From: Balanoglossus misakiensis
Lineage: Eukaryota > Hemichordata
Length of the DNA: 64,000 nucleotides
Reading direction: 5' to 3'
Assembly: GCA_040954595.2 (NCBI GenBank)
Contig: CM082583.2
Span: 11,160,001 to 11,224,000 of the forward strand
Both the position numbers and the translations under genes were made by a program. The notes under the pieces were generated by a model. That model was not told the DNA's origin. It was given only the letters and a program-made list of their open reading frames with translations, and searched no databases. Below are positions 38,301 to 51,800 of this stretch, one piece after another; position 1 is the stretch's first letter; each line of letters opens with the position of its first letter.

Positions 38301-40050
38301 TTGACGTATAGCATGGGAGAGATAGAAAGATAAAGCCACCGTGAATTTCTTGGTAGGTGGTGTTTATGTATCGACTGAAATTCTACTATAAATTTACAGC
38401 ATGTAAAAGAAGACAAGCTATAAGTACTGTACAGTAGAAGCGATTCAGGGAATATTTTTCTTAATAAAACATATAAATGTCTTTCTTATAAAGTCAAAAA
38501 TAACGTGACTGTTGCAGATGGAGAACGCGCAGGATATAACGGGCATTTTACATAATATCGATATAAAGCCACGGGAAATTCAACATATGCTCTGATGATA
38601 AAGCACCCTTGAAGATATTATAATGAGAACCACCCTGCGGTAATTGTGTATGCAATGCTTCATCAATCTCATTTGCATTTCATCTCGCAGGTCAGTCTCT
38701 TGGGATGATATTTTCCCCTAAAGTATCGGCCGCGTGAATCGCGAGGTAATCTTCGATGAGGAAAGCCCCCTGTGGGATAATACGGATATCTTTGTATATC
38801 CTATTTGAGAGGGTAAATATTATGTCACAAAGGTTAGCCTGTGACGGCTTTCACAGGATACTACTTCAAGCGTACAAAGTTTGTGTAATAAGTTTGAATG
38901 AATAATTGAAAGGTGCAGTACGGTTTGCTGCTCTGATTTACATTGGCAAAAAACCGGGTGCATGATGTGTGGCATGCGCGCAGTTTTGTACAGTGATTGG
39001 CAGGAACCTGGTTAAGTGCGTGTCAGTGACACGCACACAAACCAAAAGAACAGACTGGGGGCTATTCTGGATTTCAGAAACTGTCCTTTTATAAAATGAA
39101 TTACGGAAACACGGTTGATTTGAAAAAAAATATCAAAACAATATGCCCATGTGTGGACCCGGTATGGATCAAAAAGGGACATGATTGTAGCGTATGGTCG
39201 AGGATTAACGCCCATGTTGCCATACACACATGCTGTGTGGAGTGATTAAGTAATGGTACTGAACACTGTGAAAAAGCGACCTTAATGAATGCATTTTCTG
39301 TATAGATAGGTTCAGAAACCTGTAGTACAAACACTGGGTATAGTTGAATGAGCCAAATTTAGGGAATGTTTCCGAAACCAAATGCCACTTTACACCTATC
39401 AAAGTTTCACTCGGAATATTTTTCTAATAATCTTTATCGTTCAGTTTTAGGATGTCTGAGTGTTTGTATGGAGGTAGCACATAAGGATCACCAGACGGAA
39501 TTTAATCCTATTAACTCATTTTGTTTGAAAGCATGATAAGATTGCTAACCCATTCCTATACCATAGATGTACAGGTCTTTCAACTCCACCATAGGTCTCC
39601 ATGTTGGGGTTTCCAACATCTCCCACAGGTTAATATTTCTTTGATACCTGAGGATGTGAAAGTGAGAGAAAGAAAAAATGGTTGTGTATAGCAAATAGGA
39701 TGACGTGGTTAAGGTAATTTTGGCTCACGCAAGGAACCAAATTCACCTATCTCTATTCCCGGTTTCACCCAACAGAGACAACATAATGTGCCATTCAACT
39801 CAACAAGAAGAAAGATAGAAGTTTAAGAAAATTTCATAGCTGAGAAAAGGTACTTATATAGACAGACTCAGTTTATTTAAAACAACTAAGCTAAGTAGAA
39901 ACTACAATGTAAGTGAAGTGTCCAATGATATGTTTGGAGCTACTTTTTCCCATAAAATGTAGAAACTAGTCTCAGATAAGGATTTCTTTTAATACAGTGC
40001 CTACACTACATCCTGCACCTCTTCTATTATTGATTAAAGACGGTTGATAG
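35340..40050. other. Non-coding stretch downstream of the KY-like gene
   Basis: The first 400 bp are the likely 3' UTR. Beyond that no frame with recognisable similarity was found, and no large repeat was seen. Confidence 0.55.
35673..35678 (+). terminator. Polyadenylation signal AATAAA of the KY-like gene
   Basis: A canonical hexamer lies 334 nt after the stop codon and is followed by a GT/T-rich stretch at about 35715-35740, the normal arrangement for cleavage and polyadenylation. Confidence 0.55.
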
Positions 40051-40259
40051 CCTTCAATGACAATGTCCGTCGATTTCTTAGCAGAAAGTCAGTCGTGTTG
40101 GTGATGTTGTGCCTGACGGCAACCGTGGCTCTCTATCTGTTAAATTTTAATCACTTCAACCAGACAGCCTTTGTGTCGATGTCTACGCGGCTAAAAATAA
40201 ACGCTGTATTTCACGACCTGCAACAGAGAGTCTCTGCAGGGTTTCTATGTTTTGAAAAG
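40051..40259 (+). other. Possible orphan exon with a membrane-anchor segment
   Basis: An AG at 40050 and a weak AAG|GTACAC donor bound a frame reading RRFLSRKSVVLVMLC followed by about 12 hydrophobic residues and NFNHFNQT. This is a basic-hydrophobic-glycosylation-site pattern like the start of a type II Golgi enzyme. The only in-frame ATG (40104) is inside the hydrophobic segment, so an upstream exon would be needed. A second frame just downstream (to 40479) ends GEAKYKFTL, faintly like a fucosyltransferase motif, but out of frame. No continuation was found. It may be a pseudogene fragment or chance. Confidence 0.25.
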
Positions 40260-42324
40260 GTACACGTACAGACGGAAGCTGTGCATGCACGACTTTGTGA
40301 TCACAATATTCTTTTGCGGGGGTCGCAATTTGAACAAATCCGGCCTATACTCTCTTTTGCTGCGTAAATACGATTCTACAGGGAATTGCAAGGCGTCATC
40401 TTCCATGAGTCTTCCAGCAGAGTACCCCCATGTGCGCTGCCATCGCCCCGGAGAGGCCAAGTATAAATTCACGCTGTGATGTTTAAATTTGCTTTGCAGA
40501 TGACCTGCATACGTCAAAGGTATTTTAGATGTAACTCTCGGCTTTTTCTGTGTACCGAATGAAACGTCTTGTTCGAGTCCAAACATCACGCTAATATACC
40601 CAGTCGAGACAGCCTCGTACATGCAGTATAACGACCATATTGTTATTGATGACAAATGAATTCTAGTCCAGACCTGAATTTTGCACAATAACAATGCTGA
40701 CTATGCATATAGGTTGGGTTGATAAGCAAAATGCTGGGTATTTCATCATTGCAGGGAGTTAAAAATAAAACTGCACTAGATACACAAAATAAAAATACTG
40801 TATACAAACATAGCAAAAAGTTACAGCTAATGGAACAACCACTGAGTTACTGGTCCCCGGTGATCAGGATTCGACCACAAGGATTCAGTACGCACTGAAA
40901 AATGTCTTTGATGAAGTGATACGTCAATAAATTGCTGTTCGACTAGGTGTGGCTATAGTGTGCTCAATTGTACATTTATGAGTTTGTTGAATTATTATTC
41001 TAATCACGCAACTTCCTCATGTCTCGTCTCGTTATGTTCAAAATAATCCATGTGTAGGGCTGGTCCACATGCTAGTCGGAACACATAGTAAAAATGACGG
41101 GAACTAGACATCATTTGTCATTCTGGAAAGCAGAACACGGGATTTCTCTATAAACCCAATAAAAGTCGATTTTACACACGCGAAATTTAGTATGCGTGCA
41201 CAATGACACCATCTAGGCGAAATGAATCAGCTATATGACCACCGGAGGAAATAAAAGGAAAAATTCGGTGAAATTGGAGGTTCAATAAACGAGGTTGAAT
41301 CTATATTACTCCACCACCATAACCGATCGCTTTCATTACCAATCCCATTCAATCCAATCCAAACCAGCACTATTTCTTTTTCCTGGACAGACTCGTAAAC
41401 TTAATATAATTCCCTTCATGACCTTTAGAAAAGTGTAGTTGAGTGAAGTGACACGGACCTGTGCAACTATTTACATTTCACCATTTCAGTTCCCACAAAT
41501 CAAAGAGAAAAGATTGCAGCTGGACTCTTGCTAAGGGTGTGACTCTGTCATTTCTAGGAGAGCGAACACATATGCCACAGAAATAAAAAGTAGTCCTTTT
41601 GACATTTAATTTAATAGAGATGGCATTGTGTACTGAACGTACAAGAGATCCCAACCTTAATTTTCTATTGGAACGACCACATAATTAAATGTTGTATCGA
41701 CGAGAATGAGGTCATCCAATTGTTCACTAAATGACCTACGTTGCAAAAAGGTGAAGGATTCAGTCATTCAGACACAAATGAAATAATTGATGCGTTTTAA
41801 AACGAGTGGATTCTCATCCGTCCATATATGCTTGGCAGGACAGCATACATGTCTGCGTGATAAATGGGAGTTACCTGAATGTAATGGGGTGAAAGATCGA
41901 AAATATAATGCAGATAGAAAATTAGAAACGTAAAGATACAGAGCACGGGAATGTGGAAAATAATAGAATCGAAATTATCTCATCTGTCATTGTTAGTTGT
42001 AATATACCACGTGTGCAATATTTGTGAGTATTAAAGCTTACGTTACATGATTTTAAATTCAAACGAAAAGTATCTTGTGTAAATGGGCTTGCCGATTGAG
42101 GCGTGAGTATTAGCTGGTTATCAAACATTGACGCGGATATACAAGTAAATAATTATTGAAGAAGTATATAGCACTGTGTCATATGAAACTAAATTAACTC
42201 CCTCCCCCAACAAACTGAAAAAATGCTCTGGTGTACCAAAAATCTTTCTTTGCATGGCCTGACACGTTTTAGTCACAATTTATAGTTGGATTGATGAAAC
42301 ACCCCGCACCGTCTGTCCGGGATG

Positions 42325-42558
42325 CTACCCTACTTGCGTCTCCACATTACGACGCGCACCCGCAGCAGGAGCAACAGAATTTACGGGCAGATGGCCTGGC
42401 ATGACAGTAGCTTTAATTAAACTTCGGGCGATAATATTCATGGCTTTGTTAACATCACAGGAACTGCAAATCAACAGGGACTCTGTACAACTTATCAAGC
42501 GGACGGACTCGGCTATCGATGCGCGACCCCTTGAATACACAGCGCCAGCCAGCATCAT
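42325..42558 (-). pseudogene. Possible remnant of a TnpB/Fanzor-like C-terminus
   Basis: A 77-residue minus-strand frame contains LLICSSCDVNKAMNI, which recalls the Cys-x-x-Cys and (R)DxNAxxNI end of OrfB/TnpB-family nucleases, followed by a Pro/Ala/Gly-rich tail. The preceding Cys pair and the catalytic DED region are not visible upstream, so at best it is a decayed fragment. The match rests on one short motif and may be chance. Confidence 0.2.
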
Positions 42559-44217
42559 TCCATGAGTGAAGTCTCTTGTTTCACATGCCGGAAAAAAAGC
42601 TTCAGTGGCCTTCTTTATAATGGAATTCCTAATGAAATACTAACTATTAAACGATCCAGGTTGATTGGGTGATTTCAAAGAAAAGTTAATATTCTGAACA
42701 CAATTTCCTGCAATAAAATGTAACAGATATATATACCGGTATATACATGCACGTATGTCTGTTCTCCTTTTAACGCGTATAAATTTCTGCGCGCCGAAAA
42801 AAAATTATTTCACTCCGACTCAATCCAAATTTTAACAAACAAAATTGACACAAGCGTGCTCTGCATACTGAAGTTAGGTTTAGGCACTGAAAATGCTATC
42901 TGCAGTGAAAGAAGTCCCTGTTACACTTGGGCACTAGCTTATTAACGATTGCAGGCCAATATTCTCCTTATCGGCATCTATCGGTTCTCGAGAGACTCGC
43001 CGCAACAGGGGATGTGGTTTTAACATTTTTAAAGATGCTTACAGGAGAGATGATACCCAGAGGAAAGAATATTTTCCCGTGAGAGATTATGTAAGTATTA
43101 CCAAACTGTCAATAAAGGATTATCGGCACGACTATTTCATGCATCATTACTCTCATGATTTCAATGTCATGAAGTGGTACTCACAGTGTGTATCGACTTG
43201 TTATAGCACTCACACAAGAAAGTTATATGTAAATTTTACAATATGGCCGCCGTTCATACAACCAGACATGTGCTGAATTTGCCCCGGTGGTTGGACTATT
43301 ATTAATCATTTGCAGATATGAGACGATAAAGATAAATTAAATGGCTTTCACTGATATTCTTCAAATGCTCTGTTTGAATTTGCCTGATGTTTTCTACACA
43401 ATAGGTCAGCGGCATTGCGCGTTCCTCCAAGAAACACAGAAGCTTTCATGGCGCAGATGGAAAACTATTATATTCCAAGGAATAGCACAACACAACTAAT
43501 CGCAGATAGGATGAACTGGTTATGCAATCAAGAATAAAATATTGCTTGGAGGCCGGGGTGTGCAAACTGAAGCCTATAAGAGAGGATAGGCATGATTAAA
43601 AAATATTTCAACTCCGACGCAATCGAGACCTGACCGTTGTACACACAGAAACTCTGATGGTGTCCTGGATTAATATTTGCCGACTAATTACGTTCCAAGG
43701 AGTTGTCGGTCTTCTGGATGTGTGACTGTACTCTCATCAAAAAAGGAATTACATCTTCCACTCTGATCAGAGTTATACTTTCAAGTGGCACTCATGCAAA
43801 GGACGACCTCTGAAAAGTGAAACTTCAAGCTTATATATTGAAAACTCTGGTGGAAACTACATGTTCACCATTGCACCTTGCTACAACCCTGGACAGGAAG
43901 TCCCACAATGCCCGTGTTCTTCGGCAGCTCAATTTACTCTTTGGTCTCACTACATTCAAAATTGATACACACTTTGGTAATAGAAGCTGCAGACAGGATG
44001 AATATTGCAACGTATGCGTTGCCCCTTCTCATAAAATACGTACAGCAACTAAGGATCATTCACATATGTGAGTGTGTTAATATTTCAGTGTAATTTCCTT
44101 GTCCACTCAGCGAAAACATCAATCTGATTTCCTGGCAAATGCAGAAATTGCCTGCAACTTGGAATGAAGGGGCCGCTGATAATAACAACACGCGCATGGC
44201 AAACAAAATATCTTCAT

Positions 44218-44238
44218 GGGGGGGGGGGGGGGGGGGGG
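44218..44238 (+). repeat. Run of 21 G
   Basis: The longest homopurine G run in the window; it may form quadruplexes, and its exact length may be unreliable in sequencing. Confidence 0.85.
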
Positions 44239-45675
44239 TGTTAAGCTGTATTTCAATTCTTGTGCAAAGATTGACACTAAAGCTTCAGTCATTCTCATTT
44301 TCATGTTCTGTCACCATATGTCTCACAACTTTAAATGGACAGAATATTTCAATTTAGATTGTTTTACTTCGTTTTTGGGTGGCTGGAACAGGTATATTTT
44401 ATGGGGAGAGGGGAGATAAATTCTTCGTCGAGTGCACTTTCGAACCTGGACATGTAAAAAAGTGTAGTTGTTCTAACATTCAGTATTCATGGTTGCTCTT
44501 CTAGATATGTCTGCCACATCTTTCAGGTGTAAAAACATTTTGTATGACACTCATGCGGCAGCTAACACTGTCCCCACATTGCGTTTATCTTGTCCACATG
44601 ACTTACATGTATCACTTTTTTGGTGTTAATTAAAAACGAACAAGGTGGGATACAGTGAAAATCTCCATCTTTTCCGTGATCACTTGATGGGAAATGACAG
44701 GACGGTTGGACTGGCTTCTGATTAGTCATCCCAGGGGAGCTGAGTTGTGCTAAGTAAGGTGAATTTAACAGCGGTGCGCTAGCGACAATAATTACTGTCA
44801 AACACATTCATCTTTTATGATGGCTATGCGCGCCATGCAAGAACTAGTTGTTACCTGTGCATGCGATCGAAAGTTGCAACAGCGGGAAAGGGCAGCTGAC
44901 TTGCCAAGGGAAGGTGAATTGACAAAGGTTTATCTTTACATTATCAGCGGGTTGTGCACATTCACCACGCTATAGTTCTAGACGTACAATTATTTACATG
45001 GCATCAATCTGGCACATCAAAATTATGTCATTGAAGTATTCTTTCATCTACCCCATCTACAACAAGCAGGCTCTGAACATTAAGGCCCTGACAGTTTTCC
45101 ATTCCAGATTCCCACATTGTTTTTTGTTAACATTGCAGTCCCTTGCTATCTATTATTTCTCAAGTTAATTCATTTGCTTTTGTACACAGCGTTTAAACGT
45201 GTCACACTTTCATTAAAATGTTCAGTTAACTGAATAACAAGCATGATTATAATTTCTGAAATAACCATATGCCAAAATCCAGCCGCATTACTCTCTCTTT
45301 AAATAGAGCATGGGCGACCAAAATTTATCAGTTTAATGCCTTGCTACACTAACACAGCTATTTTAGGATGTGGTTAAATGTGTCTGACAACGCTCGTATT
45401 TCTATGGGCCTAGAAAGCCTTGGTAACACCATTGAGTTTGCAGACGTATTTTTTTCTAGTGCGGGAATTCTGACCTCTCGTGGGAGACACGATCAAGTTT
45501 TACGAGCACAGCGTTTTACGGCTTAATTCCGCTCGGCCGAGAATTTCAATGGCAAAATGAATGTTCAGAGTCGAGAACTAGACACAGACAAGAATTCAAA
45601 TTGGTTCTGAAGTTTTAAGTGTGAGAGACAACATGTGTGACTTGTGCTCATTTGGAACAAATCCCCATCTGCAGC

Positions 45676-45691
45676 TGCGCCCCCTATCGGG
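45676..45691 (-). promoter_or_regulatory. CTCF-like site
   Basis: On the minus strand it reads CCCGATAGGGGGCGCA, the best match in the window to the CTCF consensus CCASYAGRKGGCGC. Confidence 0.35.
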
Positions 45692-47689
45692 CTGCCACAC
45701 CATAATGGTAAATTATTCATTTATTGCCAAGCATCATATTTATCGCATGACGTGTAAGTGACTGCGATAGATGTCTCCGATATCGTCTTTCAAAGATATG
45801 ACCTCCTTTGGCAAAAACAATATTTGACTTCTGTGTATGTTGTGGTGCCTCAGTGAAGGTAGTTGTGGATGAGTAATGGCGGACCTATATATGTATCCCC
45901 GGCCATTAAAGATAAGCTTGGCAGCCTCGTATTTCACCAATCGGTTGCTAAGGAGACACAACGCTGATTCGCGTCATATGACTTCCGACGCTAAGAAAGA
46001 CTGATTTTCGTTGGGTTTTTTTCTCAAAATTTCAGTTGACATTTACAATTTTGTATGGCCGGTGCACGTTTATAGTGCAGTTTACATTTTGTTCATCGGA
46101 AGAGAGCTTCGGCTGAATACATGCGAAAATTTAGACACTCAGGGTACTCCTCATCAGTATGAATGGAAGGCAATCACATTTTTCATGCCCCACGCCTGAG
46201 TCAAGAGGCAACATTTTGCACTCAAGAAAACATGAAGCGAAAAGCTGACTATCCAGCATCTCAAGTTGATATGCATTCTTGATTTCGCTAAATCGACGCA
46301 TATCAAGAATGAACAGAGGGGAACCGTCGTGTCTCATGTTTGTTAGTATCTGAAACGATATCGAAGAGAAGAAAGGTGAATGTACTAAAGACATCAAATG
46401 CAATATGCACCCACTACAGATGTAACATGCGCTGTTTCCAGTATTCTGGTTCTACTAAGAAATGTTGAACAACATTACTAGCTGTTAGCCAGTCAACATA
46501 GCCGGTATATGGAAAGTCAGTTTTCCACCGTCGTTAATTAAGTACCGCCTGGTGTGTGCTTAAATTCAATTGTTGACAATGCAACCGTATGCTCCCTTCA
46601 TGTAGATTGTTTAACGACATCAAAACCATTGAATAATACAATTATACAAGGTAACGTATTTACCCGAGGAGTAAACTTGTTAGAACAGCTTTGGAGAAAA
46701 GAAAACCACTTGAAGAAGATACATAGAGCACAAACGCTGAAAATTATATAAGAAAAGACAGCCATTGTCCCTCTAAACTTAAATATCCCACCGTACAGAA
46801 GAAGTCAAACTGCGGCACCGTGTCAGTTCGAAAGACAAAAATGTACTGCAATAAACGTAAATTATCTTTCATTATCGACGCGACTATTAGTTCGAAGCTC
46901 TACCCCCCATATAGAAATTGATTTTCAGTAATTGCTCTATCGCCGCACATTTGTCTTCTTGTTGCAGCAGTTTGGAGAATGACTGTTTAAGGGACTGGTC
47001 AGTTTTTTCGGTGGGGTGTTCAGTTTGCTTTCCATTTGTGCATGATATGAGTTATTGAGTTTATATAATAATATCTAGTGCCCCCTTCCCGCAGGGTTGT
47101 TCTGTGCAAGGACACAGGGAATTACTTGCCCTGTACACATGACTGAACAGGGTCACTCAGTTGCTGAATGTGAGGAGCCAGCAGTGTGACAGTTTGAATC
47201 CGCCACTGCCTGAATTTCAATGCATGGCTTACATCTATCGCCCGGCCGGATGCAACAGAAGCTTGTACATGCATTGCATCTCCGAAAATGAGCAGATCAC
47301 ACACGCATTGTGACCACATTCAGAATGTGCAGTGTGTGTTCATGAAAGGCACATATCAAGATTGATTTTGTTGTATGCGTGACATTTGTATTAAAGGTCA
47401 TTGTGAATGTCACTGTGTGCATGTGACTGAACATGCAAGTCGTACAATGAGGTGAGGACAGAAGTACCGGTATGTACCGGTATACAAGGTTGTGATGATT
47501 TCCGTTTCTCGGAACTGGATGATACGGTATGTTCAATGGCAGCCCTGAATTTTACGAGTTTAGTTTATTGGTTAAAGTCTCAAACAGAATAAACTCTGCT
47601 GCAGGTGAATATGTTTTCATGCACTCATCAACCTGTTGAATGTAGCACACCACTTTGACTATAATAAATCAAAATGATTCAGTACTCAA

Positions 47690-48015
47690 GGGCAAAGATC
47701 ACCTGGATTTTAAATTCACATTAAAAAATCAAAGGTCACTTAGATTTTAACTTCATGCAATCATTTCTTATTTGGTGAAATGTAATAAATGTTGAATACC
47801 ACGTAAACCCATGCAACCCTGTGTGATATATTTCGAAGTTTAAATAGATTTAAGAGATAAAAGCATTCATTTTAAAAATCAAAGGTCACACGGATTTTAA
47901 ATTTACGCAAACATTACTTCTTTGGTAAAATGTCCTATTTTACTGGTGTACGACTTGAACCAGTGTAAAGATGTGATTTATATTTCGAAGATGTTGTAAA
48001 ATGTTTAAGAGCAAA
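47690..48015 (+). repeat. Diverged tandem repeat, unit about 150 bp
   Basis: Two units starting near 47725 and 47874 share AATCAAAGGTCAC, GATTTTAA and TTTGGTRAAATGT, and later ATATTTCGAAG and TTTAAGAG. A partial unit precedes them (GCAAAGATCACC at about 47692). Confidence 0.7.
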
Positions 48016-48540
48016 AAAAAAGTTCAGTAAAAATCATTTATTGTGCAGTACTAGGTAGTCTGCGCGGGGATATGATGCGTGCTTTAAAAGTCCCTAGCGT
48101 AGTAATACTAAGGTGAGCAAGAACGTCATGAATCATTCCACAGAGTCAGGATGACTGTGCTTTGTGACGTCACCAACAAGACATACAGTCCCTGGATAGT
48201 AAAGCCACGAAGTAAAGGGAAAAAATACCCTGGGGTGGGGCAGAAAAGTCTGCATAATGACCCTTGACCTAGTCCTAGCATGACAGATGACGAGACCATT
48301 CTCATCACTCGAGAGAACTTGGGGACACAGAGACATTTGGGAATGTCAATGCCCAGAGTATGATCTGTCATCTGATGAAGAAAGTCGTTCGTATTCTGTC
48401 AGTGGTGCCCCTTCGGAAAGAACAAATCTGTCAAACAGTTACCAGGGTGATGTGCTTTACTAGCAAATATGGAATACTTTTTTGACAAGTCGTAAATTGA
48501 CACATTGAGTTTATCCTCCATAGGTATATCTGAAAGGTTA

Positions 48541-48813
48541 ATGTATGTATGTATGTATGTATGTATGTATGTATGTATGTATGTATGTATGTATGTATGT
48601 ATGTATGTATGTATGTATGTATGTATGTATGTATGTATGTATGTATGTATGTATGTATGTATGTATGTATGTATGTATGTATGTATGTATGTATGTATGT
48701 ATGTATGTATGTATGTATGTATGTATGTATGTATGTATGTATGTATGTATGTATGTATGTATGTATGTATGTATGTATGTATGTATGTATGTATGTATGT
48801 ATGTATGTATGTA
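48541..48813 (+). repeat. (ATGT)n tetranucleotide array, about 68 units
   Basis: A 273-bp essentially perfect array. Lack of stops on both strands makes spurious frames (MYVC and THTYI repeats). Confidence 0.97.
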
Positions 48814-51800
48814 CGGTACAAGTTGAATTTTCATTTGTCAGCTTACATAATTTGCATTGCATCATCTTCCACGTGCTTCATTGAAAGTGATTGAACGATC
48901 GAGGTATAATAATGATGGAAATCACATGGAGAGAAATTCAATACATATTTATTCCTGCAGTGAGAAGTTTATCAGAAAAATTTCCCGTTTTGTTATGCGA
49001 GTTCTATAGAGTCGCAAGGGAATTTTTGAGATGATTCGGTTAGTGCTGCCACAGACTGAACCCAATTATACTGATTATATTCAGTTGAATTTCAGGGCAA
49101 TATGACCAAGCGGGTAGAATTTTTTATTGATGGTTTACAGTGTCAGGAATCCGATGAAAGTAACAAATGTTTACTATCATCATTCCATGTCATTTTGAGT
49201 GACAGCTGGCAGAATACTACATCGGCTGCCTTGTGAACTCTACAAAAACCACTGTCGAACCTGTTTTTTGCATCAATAACCGACTTAAAGCTAAACAAAT
49301 CAGGGACGTTAAACCCTCCAAAGCTGATATCAGAATTATTCATTAAATATACGGTAGGTCTAATATCTTGGTGTTATATGGCAATGTGGGCCAGATAATA
49401 TGCACATTTGGTGGCATTATGACTTGTGATACTCATGCGCGTCACTCAATCCAAACAATGGACGGATTGAGAGATAAGCCTACTCTATAGGCCCAAAGCC
49501 CTTTAGCACTTGAAGATAACAGCACTCCATGGTCAATTATGCAAAGGTGAATCAAATTGAATCTTGCAACATCAGCAGCGAGAAAATGGATCTCACGGCT
49601 GATAAACTGGTCAAGGCAACTGCTGAGTAGGCGTGTACCCACAAAGAGATTCATATGTGATAGGAACGAACGTCATGGAAGACATCTATGTAATCTTTAT
49701 GTCAGTAGAGTGATATTTCTCACCGTGAATGAAGCAATATTCTAGGCACATGTATTGACATTTACTGGTTGGAATTCATATCATGAAAGTGACTCTGAGT
49801 CCTTCTCAACTGAATCCGTCATAACCTCTGGTGCACGTAACACCCACACATTGGACACGCAGGCAAAAGCGTGTTTGCCCGATGCTTGGATACAAGCAGA
49901 ATCCATCAGCCTCCTCACTGCCTGTCCGTCGTCCACATTTTTTCTCCACTGATTTTGTCCCCAAGGAACTGTTTGCGGAGCATCACTATATGAATTCTCA
50001 GCTCTAGGATCAACAAAGAATTAATTGCAACAGCCATTTAATTGCTTTTCCCATTTTAATTTGTTTTCGTGACACAAGATGGGAACACCTCTCTTTGTGG
50101 CTTACAAAACGAGACCGCTCACTCACAGTACCCTGTTGTCAAGAAACACATCAGAACCTGATCACTAAAATGCCCAAGCCATCATGATCGCAGCAACAGT
50201 TATCTCTGGCAAATTTGTGATAGTGATCAATTTTCAATAATGCAACTATAGAGAATTTATGAGAATCGGTGGGTCAATGCATAAGTTGTTATCAAAAACT
50301 TAATTCTCTTGTGTGGCACGGCTGTGACGTTTAATCCACTTGATTGGGTTTTATGTGACCCTTAACCCCCTACGAGACCTAGTACCATCTCCTGATGAAC
50401 AGGACAAATTACTTGTAGTCGTGTCCTCGGTATAATAGTCATCTCGATATCAAAGATCAAATGAATTAAATCCCATTAGTAAGTCTGCTGATATTGGTCT
50501 ATCAATAGCTGCTTTTAACAGTCACACTCCCTGGCGGTGCGGGATATCCTTTCTGATTCTACTAAAATGAAGATTTTATTTAGATTGAAGCGATAAACAA
50601 TGTCTTCTCGAAATTAACCGTTTGTGAGAGGGGAATCCAATCCCTGTTGGAATGTCTTATATATTTTTTACAACATTCCCCATCGTCTCGCTGTATTGAT
50701 GGTGCAAATCTCTTTCAGTGCACACAATAGAGTAAGTCTGCGTTTCAGTCTAGAGTGTATGCACAGCAGCAGTTGCCGGCTGTGGAAAGATTCGTCATTA
50801 ACAGCCGTGATAGCAAGCTTCCTTTCATAACTATATGATACATGAAACATTTTGCATCTAATGAAAAGAAATTCACAGTAAAAACCGTGTTGAATCCAGT
50901 GCGCACCCATTAAGATTTGTGTATCGTTCTTTGCGCCAGAGTTACCATGCTGCGAACCATTAGCATCCCGTTGACAAGTAAGAAAACGATTTCGTGGATC
51001 ATCTGTGGTCCGCCCGGCCGACTGACCATCTATAGCTGTAGTCTCATTCACATACCTGTCTGTCAAACTCTCTGGATGCACCAATTACATTTTATATCTT
51101 TTTGTATTGATATGATAACTTCCAGGATCACAACAGATACTCCAACCACCCGTCTGTGCATCCATCCATCCATTCATTCCTGTTTCAAAAGCAAACCAAT
51201 TTCTATACTCATGCCTTTTTTTTCATTTGTCGACACCATACAATGCTCACTGCTGCAGACAAGATGGAAATCTCCCGGAGCGGTACCAAAAGTGACATTT
51301 TCCACTGTGGGGTGCGTGAAAATATGACCTTTCCAAGAAAACAGCTTTTGTTGTGATCTGGCTCCCCCTATTCCCTTGGAAATTACTGAAAGCCACGTGA
51401 CAGATACCCAGACCGCAGGATACTAAAATTTGTCTCAAAATGGTCCAAATTCAAAGGAAGAAATCAGTCGGGAGCGCTAAACTGCTTCCTGAGGCAAGAT
51501 TCTCCCCAGTGTTCACAGAAGCATGTCTCGAATTTCCCAATAGATTACTGAGAATCGCTGAGTCGTCCCTATGTACCCACGTCTTTGAGCGCAAAATTTT
51601 ACTTCTAAGCAGTACTTTGGAAGAATGTGTCCCACACTACGATATTGAAACTGATGAATGTCAAGCCCTGAATATTCGCCAACCATGGAGCAGAAGTGAT
51701 TTGGACGTCGTTTGACGATGGACATTTCCTCGAGTATGCATTGTTAGGTGTACAGGGATGATCTCATGGGGTGAGATATGTATAGAACTCTATTCAGGTC

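Larger units (their letters stand above)
40480..48540. other. Non-coding stretch, left part of the gene-poor region
   Basis: About 8 kb without a confident gene. It holds a possible transposase-like trace (42325-42558), a run of 21 G, one CTCF-like site and a diverged tandem repeat, each listed separately. Confidence 0.5.

Noticed and set aside
40245-40694. 149-residue minus-strand frame overlapping the orphan exon
   Set aside because: No recognisable domain; the plus-strand membrane-anchor reading is the more protein-like one, itself weak.
46255-46310. Nested inverted repeats around TTGATATGC/GCATATCAA
   Set aside because: Short 9-10 bp arms with competing pairings; expected by chance in AT-rich DNA.
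48399-48894. Several overlapping frames of THTYI and MYVC repeats on both strands
   Set aside because: They are translations of the (ATGT)n array, which lacks stops in every frame.
50668-51084. 138-residue minus-strand frame
   Set aside because: No similarity recognised and typical of chance frames.
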